Assembly: GCF_014635905.1 (NCBI RefSeq)
Contig: NZ_BMDS01000012.1
Location: 1 to 32,646 of the forward strand
DNA: 32,646 nt
Reading direction: 5' to 3'
Source of the DNA: Limosilactobacillus caviae
GTDB lineage: Bacteria; Bacillota; Bacilli; Lactobacillales; Lactobacillaceae
The translations under genes were made by a program, and so were the position numbers. Position 1 is the stretch's first letter, and each line of letters starts with the position of its first letter. Below the pieces are notes generated by a model. That model did not search any database. It saw nothing but the letters and a program-made list of their open reading frames with translations, and had not been told where the DNA came from. This document shows positions 19,612 through 28,900 of the stretch, in pieces.

Positions 19612-21259
19612 TTATTGGGAACGCCGAGCCATTGAAGAGCGAAAGTGGCAGAAAGCTAATCTTGCTGATGACGTCAAATTTAATCGTTTACTAGAACAGT
19701 ATTACAAGGAAGCTATCGTTCAGATTAATAAGGATATTGACCAGCAATACCAAGCACTGGCTAGCGCTACTGGTGGTTTACGTAGTGCTTACCGGGCAGT
19801 TGATGATGCAGATATTCAGGCTTACATGGTTGAAGCACAAAAGGTCGTTAATCAGGCTAATAAATTACGAGCACTTGGCAAAACAGTGACCTATGCTGAT
19901 TTTAGCGATGAGGTTAACCAGCACATGCGAGTTTATAACGCAACAATGCGAATTAATCGGTTGGAATATCTTAAAAGCCAGATTGGCTTACATTTAACCG
20001 AAGCTAATATGAACATTGATGATAGTATGCGATTGAAGCTTACGGATAGTTATGTTGATGAGGTTAAACGGCAAGCTGGTATCTTAGGTCAAACCGTCAA
20101 GTTCAATAAATTCTTGATTGCTGACAACATTTCTAAGATTGTAATGGCACAAACAGCTGGTGCTACTTGGTCACAACGACTGTGGGCTAATCAAGATGCG
20201 CTTAAAGCACAGTTAGACCATGTTCTCGCTACTGGTTTTATCACTGGTCAAAGTAACCAAGTAATGGCACGTCGGCTAAAGTCACAAATTAAGGACACGG
20301 TTAATAATGCTCGCTATGTGACTGAACGGTTAGCACGGACTGAATCGGCAAGGGTTCAATACCAAGCACAGATTGATAGCATTAAAGCTGCCGATTATAA
20401 ATATGTGAAGTGGTATGCTGAACCTGGTGCTTGCCGTGTTTGCCAAGAAATAGCTGATAATGATCGCTACGATTTAGGTTATGGTGTATTTCCGGTTGAT
20501 GAAGCTCCATCAATTCCAGTTCATCCTAATTGTCGCTGCAGTATTAGTGCTTACTGGGTAGATGGTAAGGATAATTTAAGCAAAAATGGTAGTAAAAAAG
20601 TTAAGAAGTCTTCTGATGCTGAGGATACTATTAATGCATATAGTGATTTTGAAAAGCTAGTGAAAAGCAATTTTAAGATAAAAAATGTTACTGGTATGGA
20701 AAAGACTAGCCCAGAAGCATTAAATAAAATATATAGCGCTTTGAATAGAAACTTTAATCGTTTTCCTGCATTAAAAGGAGAACTGGATAGTATTAAAGGA
20801 TATTCTAAACTTTCTGATAGAGCGCTTGGCGAATACGTTTCTAAGGAAAAGATGATGAAAATTAATGTTGCTAAAATAGATGGATTTTCTGAAGAACTTA
20901 GCAAATGCGTCAAGAGTGGTTGGTGGACTCCCAAAAAAGATTTTACTGGTGTTATTGATCATGAGTTTGGTCATTTTGTGCAATTTAATTATTCAAAGCT
21001 TGCTGGTAGTACTTTTGATGCTTGGGAAGATGATCAAAAAAATCAAAGTTGGGGAAATAAACTTATCTATAAAGCGCTGGAAAATAGTGGTGAAGAATTA
21101 AGTAGAGATAATGTGGTAAAACACTGTTCAAAGTATGGTGCAACTAATAATTATGAATTATTTGCTGAATATTTTTCTAATGAGAGTGACGATCCTGTTG
21201 TTAAAGAATTTAATAAATTGTTAAATGCAGAAAAATGTTTTAAGAAGGTGGAAAAATGA
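19595..21259 (+). CDS. Minor head protein (SPP1 gp7 type) fused to a zincin-like metallopeptidase domain
   Basis: A 554-aa fusion. The N-terminal 320 residues are the gp7/Mu-F head morphogenesis protein, with C280xxC283 and H310PNCRC315. After a Lys/Ser linker, residues about 340-554 form an extra domain with HEFGH at 456-460 and YELFAEYF at 520-527, the HExxH plus ELFAE pattern of anthrax lethal-factor-type gluzincins (third ligand likely E521). This extra part is AT-richer than the head part. Minor head proteins of other Firmicutes phages carry ADP-ribosyltransferase tails at this place, so an injected effector is likely, but unproven. The ATG at 19595 overlaps the portal gene. Confidence 0.85.
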   Translation: MTTKNSYWERRAIEERKWQKANLADDVKFNRLLEQYYKEAIVQINKDIDQQYQALASATGGLRSAYRAVDDADIQAYMVEAQKVVNQANKLRALGKTVTYADFSDEVNQHMRVYNATMRINRLEYLKSQIGLHLTEANMNIDDSMRLKLTDSYVDEVKRQAGILGQTVKFNKFLIADNISKIVMAQTAGATWSQRLWANQDALKAQLDHVLATGFITGQSNQVMARRLKSQIKDTVNNARYVTERLARTESARVQYQAQIDSIKAADYKYVKWYAEPGACRVCQEIADNDRYDLGYGVFPVDEAPSIPVHPNCRCSISAYWVDGKDNLSKNGSKKVKKSSDAEDTINAYSDFEKLVKSNFKIKNVTGMEKTSPEALNKIYSALNRNFNRFPALKGELDSIKGYSKLSDRALGEYVSKEKMMKINVAKIDGFSEELSKCVKSGWWTPKKDFTGVIDHEFGHFVQFNYSKLAGSTFDAWEDDQKNQSWGNKLIYKALENSGEELSRDNVVKHCSKYGATNNYELFAEYFSNESDDPVVKEFNKLLNAEKCFKKVEK

Positions 21260-21405
21260 TTGTGCCGCCTAAGGAGATTATTGATTTGTTAGAAGTTAAA
21301 AATGGAGAATTAACAATTAAAGATACGGCTAATAAAACTCAATTAGTAAAGTTTGTTGAATTTAAACAAGAATTAGCCAAAAGAAATATGATGCATTCGG
21401 ATTAA
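21256..21405 (+). CDS. 49-aa ORF coupled to the metallopeptidase fusion, immunity candidate
   Basis: A 49-aa, charged, mainly helical protein (IVPPKEIIDLLEVKNGELTI...). Its ATG overlaps the stop of the fusion gene (ATGA), AAGGTGG lies before it, and a terminator begins within its last codons. Short proteins placed right after toxin domains often neutralise them, so this is a candidate antidote or chaperone for the zincin domain. No sequence family recognised; position is the only support for that role. Confidence 0.55.
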   Translation: MIVPPKEIIDLLEVKNGELTIKDTANKTQLVKFVEFKQELAKRNMMHSD

Positions 21406-21424
21406 TTCTGAGTGCTTTTTATTT
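21393..21424 (+). terminator. Intrinsic terminator after the 49-aa ORF
   Basis: GCATTCGG (21393-21400) pairs with CTGAGTGC (21408-21415) with two T-G pairs, 7-nt loop, then TTTTTATTTT. The stem overlaps the end of the ORF. A terminator inside the structural operon is unusual and suggests the fused domain and ORF arrived as a cassette. Confidence 0.7.
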
Positions 21425-21448
21425 TCTTAATTAAATTCTTTTCAAGGG

Positions 21449-21480
21449 GAATCCTTTATTATCAAGGGTTCTCTTTTTTC
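21449..21480 (+). terminator. Second intrinsic terminator before the scaffold gene
   Basis: GAATCCTT (21449-21456) pairs with AAGGGTTC (21464-21471) with one T-G, then TCTTTTTTC. Two terminators in a row before the scaffold and capsid genes require a promoter or antitermination here; TTGCAG-N18-GATATT just after is only a weak promoter match. Confidence 0.7.
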
Positions 21481-21573
21481 GTAACTAAATATTTTGGACT
21501 TTTTACTTGTTTGCAGTCGTAAAAGAACAACTCGGATATTACAGTCGACCGGACTATAAATGAGGTGTTATTT

Positions 21574-22185
21574 ATGTTTGAAAAGTTGCCAATGAATTTA
21601 CAATTCTTTGCTGATCCGGAACCAGCTCCTGATAATGACGGTGCACCTGAGGGAGCTGATGGCGAGGACAAGGGTAAAAAAGAAAAAATATTTACCCAAG
21701 CTGAGTTAGATAAGATTGTTCAAGAACGTCTTAATCGGGCCTTGAAGAATAAGCAACAAGAAATTGATAATGCTAAGACCGAAGCAGCTAAGCTTGCTAA
21801 GATGAATAAGGATCAGAAACAAGAATATAAAATTCAGCAATCAGAACAACGGGCAGCAGATGCCGAAGCAGAATTGGCACGCTATAAAATGCGTGATACT
21901 GCTAAGCAACAATTGGTCGATGGTGGATATACTAATCCAACTGACGAAGATATCGACTTGATTGTTACTGACAAGGCAGAAACTACTCAAGAACGTGGTG
22001 AAGCCTTCCTTAATGCGTATGAACGGATTAAGGAAAAAGTTCGTCAAGAATTATTGAAGGGCAAGTCACCACGAATTAATGGTGCTCCCGCTGCCACAAT
22101 GACAAAAGCAGAAATTTCAAAGATCAAGGATCCAATTAAACGGCAACAAGCCATTAAGGACAACCTTGGTCTTTACAATTACTAA
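21574..22185 (+). CDS. Scaffold protein (DUF4355)
   Basis: A 203-aa internal scaffold that directs capsid assembly, of the DUF4355 type: MNLQFFADP start, acidic PAPDNDGAPEGADGED segment, then a long coiled coil (about 37-120, KIFTQAELDKIVQERLNRALKN...) and a C-terminal PIKRQQAIKDNLGLY capsid-binding end. The ATG at 21574 has GAGG eight bases upstream; a GTG at 21565 in the same frame overlaps that RBS. It directly precedes the capsid gene. Confidence 0.9.
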   Translation: MFEKLPMNLQFFADPEPAPDNDGAPEGADGEDKGKKEKIFTQAELDKIVQERLNRALKNKQQEIDNAKTEAAKLAKMNKDQKQEYKIQQSEQRAADAEAELARYKMRDTAKQQLVDGGYTNPTDEDIDLIVTDKAETTQERGEAFLNAYERIKEKVRQELLKGKSPRINGAPAATMTKAEISKIKDPIKRQQAIKDNLGLYNY

Positions 22186-22200
22186 GGAGGAATAATTAAT

Positions 22201-23064
22201 ATGCCAGCAGATGCAAATTTAATTACACAACAAGATTTAATTGCTCAATCAATTGACTTTAATGAACAATTCAAGGATGGGCTAGGAACCTTATTAGAAA
22301 TTCTTGGGGTAACACGAATGACCCCAATGGCTCAAGGATCACAAATTAAGATTTACAAGTCAGAAGTTACTAAGGCTGATGGGACAGCCGGTGAAGGAGA
22401 AGAAATTCCACTATCCAAGGTTACTCGTAAGCTTGATAAGACACTAACCCTTGACTTCAAGAAGTATCGGAAAATGACAACGGCCGAAGCAATTCAATCT
22501 ACTGGGTTCCAAGGTGCTGTTACTGATACTGACGCTAAATTAATCCGTGAAATTCAAAAGGATGTTAAGCAAGAATTATTTGACTTTACTGGAACCGGTA
22601 CTACTAAGGCTTCTGGTGAGACGTTCCAAAAAGCGTTAGCCAAGGGATTAGGACAATTAGCAGTAAAGTGGGAAGACAATGATATTCAATCTGTTGCCTT
22701 TGTTAATCCAATTGATTTCTATGATTACTTAGCTAATGCACAGATTACTACCCAATCAGCCTTTGGTTTGCAATACGTCAAGAACTTCATGGGTGTAGAT
22801 ACGATTATTATGTCTAATGCTGTTAAACAAGGAACTATCAATTTGACCGCTAGCCAAAATATTAACTATGCTTATGCTTCAATTACTGGTGCATTGAGCC
22901 AAGCATTTAATCTTGTCACTGATGAAACTGGCTTAATGGGTGTAGCTCATGATGCTGTTAACAACCGTTTGTCATATGAGACAGTAATTCTTCTAGCTGG
23001 AAAACTTTATGCTGAACGGCTTGATGGGATTGTAACTGCAACGATTGGTACAGCGTCAAAATAA
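22201..23064 (+). CDS. Major capsid protein
   Basis: A 287-aa HK97-fold major capsid protein of the type found in lactobacillar siphophages with DUF4355 scaffolds. It begins PADANLITQQDLIAQSIDFNEQF, contains GSQIKIYKSEVTKADG..GEGEEIPLSKV and ends in the ETVILLAGKLYAERLDGIV region. AAGGAGGAATAATTAAT is a strong RBS. Position after the scaffold and before the neck genes confirms the call. The sequence looks intact. Confidence 0.93.
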   Translation: MPADANLITQQDLIAQSIDFNEQFKDGLGTLLEILGVTRMTPMAQGSQIKIYKSEVTKADGTAGEGEEIPLSKVTRKLDKTLTLDFKKYRKMTTAEAIQSTGFQGAVTDTDAKLIREIQKDVKQELFDFTGTGTTKASGETFQKALAKGLGQLAVKWEDNDIQSVAFVNPIDFYDYLANAQITTQSAFGLQYVKNFMGVDTIIMSNAVKQGTINLTASQNINYAYASITGALSQAFNLVTDETGLMGVAHDAVNNRLSYETVILLAGKLYAERLDGIVTATIGTASK

Positions 23065-23067
23065 CAA

Positions 23068-23088
23068 CGTCCGAGGATAAGTCGGACG
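23068..23088 (+). other. Hairpin after the capsid gene
   Basis: CGTCCGA (23068-23074) and TCGGACG (23082-23088) form a perfect 7-bp stem, loop GGATAAG, four bases after the capsid stop. No T-tract follows, so it is more likely an mRNA-stabilising or processing hairpin that keeps capsid mRNA abundant. Confidence 0.55.
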
Positions 23089-23110
23089 ATAATCCAAAGG
23101 GTGACCAATA

Positions 23111-23503
23111 ATGGAGCAACCAGCAACATTGGCAAACCTCAAAACAATGCTACAACTAAAATCAGATAAGCAAGATAATTTACTAAAACTCATTATTGAG
23201 AACACTGAACAGGCGTTACGATTTAAGTTAGGTATTAAAGGCGATGAAAACTTACCTAATGAGTTAGGTTTTATTGCTCTTGAAGTTTGCGTACGACGGT
23301 ATAATCGAATTTCTAATGAAGGAATGGCTTCCTATTCACAAGAAGGACAATCAATTACTTTTAATTCATCTGATTTTGACGACTTCATGGAAGATATTAA
23401 TGCTTGGCGTGAACAGCATGGAAAGAATGTCAAGTCTCTAGGGAAAGCTCAATTCTTCAATCCATACCGAGGTGATTCCAGTGCGTTACAATCACGAAAT
23501 TAA
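23111..23503 (+). CDS. Head-tail connector (adaptor) protein
   Basis: A 130-aa helical protein like the phage connector (gp6/gp15-type) family, which binds below the portal ring. The N terminus TLANLKTMLQLKSDKQDNLLKLIIENTEQALRFKLG and the VCVRRYNRISNEGMASYSQEGQSITF middle part are typical. Overlaps the next gene by 23 bases. Confidence 0.85.
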   Translation: MEQPATLANLKTMLQLKSDKQDNLLKLIIENTEQALRFKLGIKGDENLPNELGFIALEVCVRRYNRISNEGMASYSQEGQSITFNSSDFDDFMEDINAWREQHGKNVKSLGKAQFFNPYRGDSSALQSRN

Positions 23504-23798
23504 ATTCTTTAGTGAAGATAAGAGGCACTATAATCCAATTACTTCACAAAACGAAGGCGGAACGGGATTAATCGCTGATGTAATGGGTAATGTTACTGAT
23601 GTTGGTGCTGACCGTTCTACAAAACTTTTTGGGAGTATTGTTCAAGGAATTAAGGTTATTCGTTTAGTTGAACCAATAGATGAGAAGTGGGCTTATTTAA
23701 CAATTGATGATGGTAAAACTAAGTATCGAATGCGAACTACAACTACTCCATTGAAAAATGTTTCAATTTTGGTAGGTGAAGATATTGGGAAAGCCTAA
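23481..23798 (+). CDS. Head closure (stopper) protein
   Basis: A 105-aa mainly beta protein in the position of the head-closure (gp16-like) subunit that seals the capsid after packaging. It begins RYNHEIKFFSEDK and includes a GKTKYRMRTTTTPLKN strand region. GTG at 23481 is chosen because GAGGTGAT lies just before it. Synteny is the main support. Confidence 0.75.
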   Translation: MRYNHEIKFFSEDKRHYNPITSQNEGGTGLIADVMGNVTDVGADRSTKLFGSIVQGIKVIRLVEPIDEKWAYLTIDDGKTKYRMRTTTTPLKNVSILVGEDIGKA

Positions 23799-24144
23799 GA
23801 TGACACTTGAAGGACTAGACGAATTGCAAACAGCAATTAAAGCTAAAATGGATCTTACTGAAGTACCTCAAGTTGTAAAGAAACATGGTGCACAATTATC
23901 TAGTCGCACTCAATCTAATATGCAGACTGCCTATACACACGGTTATTCTACTGGACGGACACGGCGTTCAGTTAAACCAATCTTTAGTGATGGTGGTATG
24001 ACCGTTTCAGTTGGTCTAACCACTGATTATTTCCCATACTTGGAATATGGCACTCGTTTTATGTCTGCAATGCCGACCTTAAAGCCTGCTTTTGATGTTC
24101 AGTCGCAAATGTTTATCAACGAATTAAAAAGGTTGATGCAATGA
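23785..24144 (+). CDS. HK97 gp10-family neck/tail protein
   Basis: A 119-aa protein of the HK97 gp10 family (tail completion or head-tail joining). Signature: LEGLDELQTAI near the start, NMQTAYTHGYSTGRTRRSV, TDYFPYLEYGTRFMSAMPTLKPAF. A TTG at 23785 after AGGTGAAG or an ATG at 23800 after GGGAAAG could start it; the first fits RBS spacing better. It overlaps both neighbours. Confidence 0.85.
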   Translation: MGKPKMTLEGLDELQTAIKAKMDLTEVPQVVKKHGAQLSSRTQSNMQTAYTHGYSTGRTRRSVKPIFSDGGMTVSVGLTTDYFPYLEYGTRFMSAMPTLKPAFDVQSQMFINELKRLMQ

Positions 24145-24539
24145 TGAAATCTCCACAACAAGAATTGTATGATTATGTGTTTTTACAATCGATGAACAAA
24201 GGATATGACACTTACGACCATTTACCAATGGCTTCTGAGAACGTTGATTATCCCTTTGTGACCTTGGAGAATATGAATTTAGTACCACTGCCAACTAAGA
24301 CTTCAATTGGTGCTGAAATTAATCTCGCAGTAAACGTGTGGGGCAATCAAGATCAACGACTAACGGTTGATACTATCGCTAGTTCGTTGTTAATGATTGC
24401 CTCTTTGTCGTTTAAAACGGCAGATTATCGGTATCGTGGTCGAATGAGTGGTAGTGATTATCAAATTATTCAAGATACGAGTGTTCCCGATACTGTTTTA
24501 AATCATGCAATTGTTAATTTGAAATTTAACTTAATTTAG
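24141..24539 (+). CDS. Tail completion/terminator protein (DUF806-like)
   Basis: A 132-aa protein in the place of the tail terminator that caps the tail tube, resembling DUF806-type proteins: SPQQELYDYVF, YPFVTLENMNLVPLPTKTSIGAEINLAVNVWG. Starts with an ATGATG overlapping the previous stop. The assignment leans on order between gp10 and the major tail protein. Confidence 0.75.
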   Translation: MMKSPQQELYDYVFLQSMNKGYDTYDHLPMASENVDYPFVTLENMNLVPLPTKTSIGAEINLAVNVWGNQDQRLTVDTIASSLLMIASLSFKTADYRYRGRMSGSDYQIIQDTSVPDTVLNHAIVNLKFNLI

Positions 24540-24555
24540 AAAGGATGAAAATTAC

Positions 24556-25140
24556 ATGGCAAATAATGATATTCAATACTTACAGGGTATTGATACAGTG
24601 GCTTATGTTCGTTTGCTTGAAAATGCAGCAAAGGAACGTGGGCAACTTATTCCTTACCAAACATCACTAGATTTTGATCCACAACGTGATACAGATACCA
24701 CTCAAACGAAGCAAGGCGGGGTTCCTACCACTTCTTCATTAGAAACCGACTTAGAAATTGAGTTCGTACACAACATTAGTAAGGTATCTGATGATTTAAT
24801 GACTTCACTCTTGAAGAACAAGGATATTGAAGTATGGATTGTTTACCGAAAGCGTCGTAATGCGCAAGGCCAATACTTTGCTTGGTACATGCGTGGGATT
24901 GTGTCCGAAGATGAAAACGAAAACGACCCAGATGATAATTCAACCCGTGATGTAACCTTCACAATTAAAGGAGAACCACAACGGGGATGGTTAACATTAC
25001 CAGATGATGCAGAAGAAGAACTTGCTTATGTCTTCCAAGGTATCGGTCAAGTTACCGACCAAGATAAGCAAGGCGGTGGCATAGCATTTGTTGATGGTGA
25101 TGCAGGTAAAGGTTCTGCTGATGTACCAGCGAGTAAGTGA
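24556..25140 (+). CDS. Major tail protein (TP901-1 type)
   Basis: A 194-aa tail-tube protein of the TP901-1 family. It begins NDIQYLQGIDTVAYVRLLE, has the TTQTKQGGVPTTSSLETDLEIEF region and YFAWYMRGIVSEDENEND, and closes with a Gly/Asp-rich tail (GGGIAFVDGDAGKGSADVP). GAAAGGATG precedes the ATG. It sits directly before the tail assembly chaperone, as in other siphophages. Confidence 0.9.
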   Translation: MANNDIQYLQGIDTVAYVRLLENAAKERGQLIPYQTSLDFDPQRDTDTTQTKQGGVPTTSSLETDLEIEFVHNISKVSDDLMTSLLKNKDIEVWIVYRKRRNAQGQYFAWYMRGIVSEDENENDPDDNSTRDVTFTIKGEPQRGWLTLPDDAEEELAYVFQGIGQVTDQDKQGGGIAFVDGDAGKGSADVPASK

Positions 25141-25170
25141 AGAAATAACGAATGAAGGAGAATCATAATA

Positions 25171-25503
25171 ATGGAACTTAAATTAAACGATAAGACAATT
25201 GAATTAAACTTTGGTGTGCGATTTGTCCGTGAGCTTGATAAGGTAGCGGGGATGTCAGTAAACGGTCAGTCATTTGGTTTTGGCTTAACCAAATCGTTAC
25301 CAGCACTGCAAGCATATGATCCAGCAGTATTGAGTGATATTATCTACTCTGCAGCTTATGGAGTTAAACCACGACCAACACAAAAAGTGATTGATGATTT
25401 TATTGATAACTGCAAAGACCTAGAAAAAGTATTTGATGAAGTCCAGAAAGAAATTAATGAATCTAATGCTGTTAAGGTAGCAGCAAAAAACATGAAGCCC
25501 TAG
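25171..25503 (+). CDS. Tail assembly chaperone (gpG-like)
   Basis: A 110-aa tail assembly chaperone (TAC) that coats the tape measure during tail building. N-terminal beta part (ELKLNDKTIELNFGVRFVRELDK), then helices and EVQKEINESNA near the end. Its last codons contain the slippery heptamer AAAAAAC (25485-25491) in the right frame (GCA AAA AAC), followed by a stem, so some ribosomes shift to -1 and make the longer gpGT form. Confidence 0.9.
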   Translation: MELKLNDKTIELNFGVRFVRELDKVAGMSVNGQSFGFGLTKSLPALQAYDPAVLSDIIYSAAYGVKPRPTQKVIDDFIDNCKDLEKVFDEVQKEINESNAVKVAAKNMKP

Positions 25504-25567
25504 GAAATCTAACAAGCGAACAGCAATACCATGAAATATTGCTTAATAGCTTAGCTTTCCTGGGCTT
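25485..25567 (+). promoter_or_regulatory. -1 programmed ribosomal frameshift signal
   Basis: The slippery heptamer A AAA AAC (25485-25491) lies in the reading frame. Three bases later AAGCCC-T-AGGAAA (25495-25507) can pair with TTTCCTGGGCTT (25556-25567): twelve pairs with one bulged T and a 48-nt loop. This is the standard phage tail chaperone arrangement. Slip site and stem are both seen in sequence. Confidence 0.88.
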
Positions 25568-25940
25568 TTCTCGTATTGAAGATATTGAAAAGATGGGATT
25601 GCGAGAATATTATTTACGGCTTGAAGCATATAACCTCCGCCGGGTACAAGAACAAGAGGATATCGCCGTTCAAGCATGGTGGAATCACTTGGTTACCCAG
25701 CAAAAAGGAAGTGCTAAGCACCCTAAGCCACGTTTTAGAGAAATAACTGAATTATATGATGAACAAAAGATGATTGATAAGGTGCGTTCTAGCTTTGAAA
25801 GTGATTATCAACCACAATCTTTTAGTCATAAATCAGTTAATCGTGCTGAAATCTTTGCTAAGCGAGTGGAAGAGTTTAGGAAACTAAAACAAGCCGGCAA
25901 GATTATCCCGCTTAAAGAAAGGGGGATAAGTCATGGCTGA
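25491..25940 (+). CDS. Tail assembly chaperone extension (gpT-like), made by -1 frameshift
   Basis: The 149-codon T part is read in -1 frame after the heptamer (H E A L G N L T S E Q Q Y...), giving a fusion of about 256 aa with the upstream protein. Central motif HEILLNSLAFLGFSRIEDIEKMGLREYYLRLEAYNLRRVQEQ is typical of gpT-like chaperones. No RBS precedes this frame, which agrees with expression only as a fusion. It overlaps the tape measure start by eight bases. Confidence 0.85.
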   Translation, partial: HEALGNLTSEQQYHEILLNSLAFLGFSRIEDIEKMGLREYYLRLEAYNLRRVQEQEDIAVQAWWNHLVTQQKGSAKHPKPRFREITELYDEQKMIDKVRSSFESDYQPQSFSHKSVNRAEIFAKRVEEFRKLKQAGKIIPLKERGISHG

Positions 25941-28900
25941 TTATAGTGTTAGAGCAATTTTATCTGCAGTTGACCAGTCTTTTAGTTCTACTCTTGCAAG
26001 AGCGGGACAGGCGACACAAGCATTTGGGAATTCTGTAAATTCTAAAATGCAGGGTGTTGGTAAAGCTATGACTGTTGCTGGTGCCGCTACTACTGCAATG
26101 GGGATGAAGTCTGTTAAATCATTTGGTGATTTTCAAGCTTCTCTGAATAAAGCAGCGGTGGTAGCTGGTGGGACATCAAAGGATATAGATGGACTGGCTG
26201 ATGTTGCCAACCGAATGGGTGCTATTTTACCAATTAGTGCTCAAGATGCTGCTGATGCCATGATTGAAATGGCACAGAACGGTGCTTCACTTGAAGATTT
26301 AAAGAAGCAATTTCCTGCTATTGCTGAGGCGTCAACAGCCGCTGGATCAGACCTTCAAGCAACTGCTGGCGTTGTACAACAATCAATGAATATTTGGTCA
26401 GATAGTTTAGAATCGCCTGAGCAAGCTGCTGGCATTTTAGTTCAGACTGCGAATGCCTCAAAAGCGTCAATTGAGGATATGCAACAAGCTTTGGCAACGG
26501 TTGGATCAGTTGCACACATGGCTGGAATGGATATGGGAACAACATCTGAAGCTATTGGGTTAATTACAAATCGTGGATTTAGTGCCGCTCAAGCAGCAGA
26601 TGACTTGAATCATGCTATCACTCAAATGTTAGCTCCATCTTCTATTGCAAAAAAAGAAATGGATGCATTAGGTCTATCCTTTGTTGATAGTGCCGGTAAG
26701 ATGAAACCTTTCCCACAAATTCTCCAAGAAATTGCAGATAAGACTAATGGAATGGGCGATGCTCAAAAAACAGCAGCGTTAAAAGCAATGTTTGGTGCCG
26801 CCGGTATGAAAGCAATTGCTCCACTCCTTGACGCTATTAATGATAAGACTGGTAGTGCCCAAACCTCATGGGCCGCATATGCCGCTGAACAAGATAAAGC
26901 TGCGGGGTCGACGGCTAAAGCCACTAAATTCCTTTCTGAGCAAGCTAATGATATGCAAAAGAATATAGGTTCAAAGATTGAACAAGTTGGTGGTAATTGG
27001 GAAGCACTTCGTAATAAGGCAATGGCTGCTAAGGGTGGAGTTAATGGTGCCTTACTAGACATGATTAACCAGACCCTAGAATGGGCTACTACTTCTGATA
27101 GTTCAATTGCTCAATTTACTCGGAGCTTTATTGGTTTGTCGCCTGTTATTGGTCCAGCAATCACAGCAGTGGGTGCTTTTACTACTAATGTTGGTAAGAT
27201 TGTAGGTTTAGTCGGTGGTGCTATTGGTGCTATTGGTAATCTAGGACGAACATTTATTGTTTTGAAACAAGCTTCTGATCTTACAACAGCTATAACAGGA
27301 TTAGAGAAGTTAGCTAAGAAGTCTACAATCGCTAAAACTGCCATGTATGGATTAAAAGGTGTTCGTGCAATTTTTGGCCCGTTAAAGGCTGCAATTGTAG
27401 GAACAACTGCTGCCGAAGAGGGAATGGCAACTGCAACTGCTGCTGCAGCTGTTCCATGGGGATTGATAGTTGCTGCCATTGCTGCAGTGGTTGCTGCCTT
27501 AGTTATCTTCTTCACTAAAACAAAACTAGGACAACAAATTTGGGCTAATTTTGTAAATTGGTTAAAGCAGGCATGGGCTAGCTTAAAACAATTAGCTTCC
27601 ACCGTTTGGAATGCAATAGGCCAAGCAGTAACACATCCTGTTGAAACAATTAAAGGTTTGTGGAATGGCTTGACTAGTTGGTTTAGTCAGTTATGGCAAA
27701 AAATTGTCACTACTGCTAAATCGTTGTGGAATGGATTTGCACAATTCTTTGTTCCAGTAGTTGAAGCAGTAAAAAATATTTGGAATAGTATTTCAGAATT
27801 TTTTAGTACATTGTGGCAAGGCATAGTTACTACTGCACAAGGTGTTTGGAATAGCTTTGTGCAAGGTATGACTCCGATTGTCGATGCTTTTAAGAATCTA
27901 TGGAACGCATTGACAGAGTTTTTCAGTACTTTATGGCAAGGTATCGTAACAGCAGCACAAGCTATCTGGCAAACTTTCGTTCAGATTTTTACTTCGATTG
28001 TAGAAGCAATTAAAACTATCTGGCAAGGATTAGTTGAGTTCTTCACTCCACTTTGGCAGGGCATAGTTACAACAGCGCAAGCTATCTGGCAACAATTAGT
28101 CACAGTAGTGCAAACTGTTTGGGATAATATTAAGACTATTACACAAACCGCAATTCAAGTTATTGCTCAAATTATTCAAACAACTATGCAGATTGTTCAA
28201 AGTATTTGGTCTACTGTCTGGGATGTAATCAAGACGGTAGTCCAGACTGTTTGGACAGTTATTTCAACAATAGTTTCAACTGCAATTAATGCAGTTGCTG
28301 GAATTATTAAAGCAGTAACCGCAGCAATCAAGGGTGATTGGTCTGGTGCATGGAACGAAATTAAAGGTGTCGTTTCAACAGTTTGGAATGGTATAAAAAC
28401 GATTGTTAGCACGGTCTTTAATGCTGTTAAGTCGATCATTAATAGTATTCTGAACGGGATTAAATCAGTTTGGAGTTCTGCTTGGAATGGTATTAAGAGT
28501 ATTGCTTCCAGTGTTATGAATGGGATACGATCAGTCGTATCTAGTGGTATGAGTAGCGTTCGTTCAGTAGTTTCAAGCATGATGAGTTCTGTTCGATCTG
28601 CATTTAGTGCTGGCTGGAATGCTGCAAGGAGTGTAACTTCTAGTGGTATTCACAGAGCAGTCAATGTAGTGCGGTCTGCAGCTAGTGGAATGATTTCTGC
28701 CGGTCGTAACTTTGTAATGGGCTTTGTTAATGGTATTCGTGGTGCAATTGGTGCTGCTGCTAATGCGGCTGCAAACATGGCACGGTCTGCAATGAATGCT
28801 GCTAAATCAGCATTAGGGATTCATTCACCATCACGTGTTATGCGTGATCAGGTTGGTTATTATGTTGTCGCTGGATTCGCTAAGGGGATGAACGACAATA

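Noticed and set aside
26318-28580. Several long minus-strand frames opposite the tape measure gene
   Set aside because: They are shadows of a repetitive, Ala-rich coding sequence, with no RBS or promoter.
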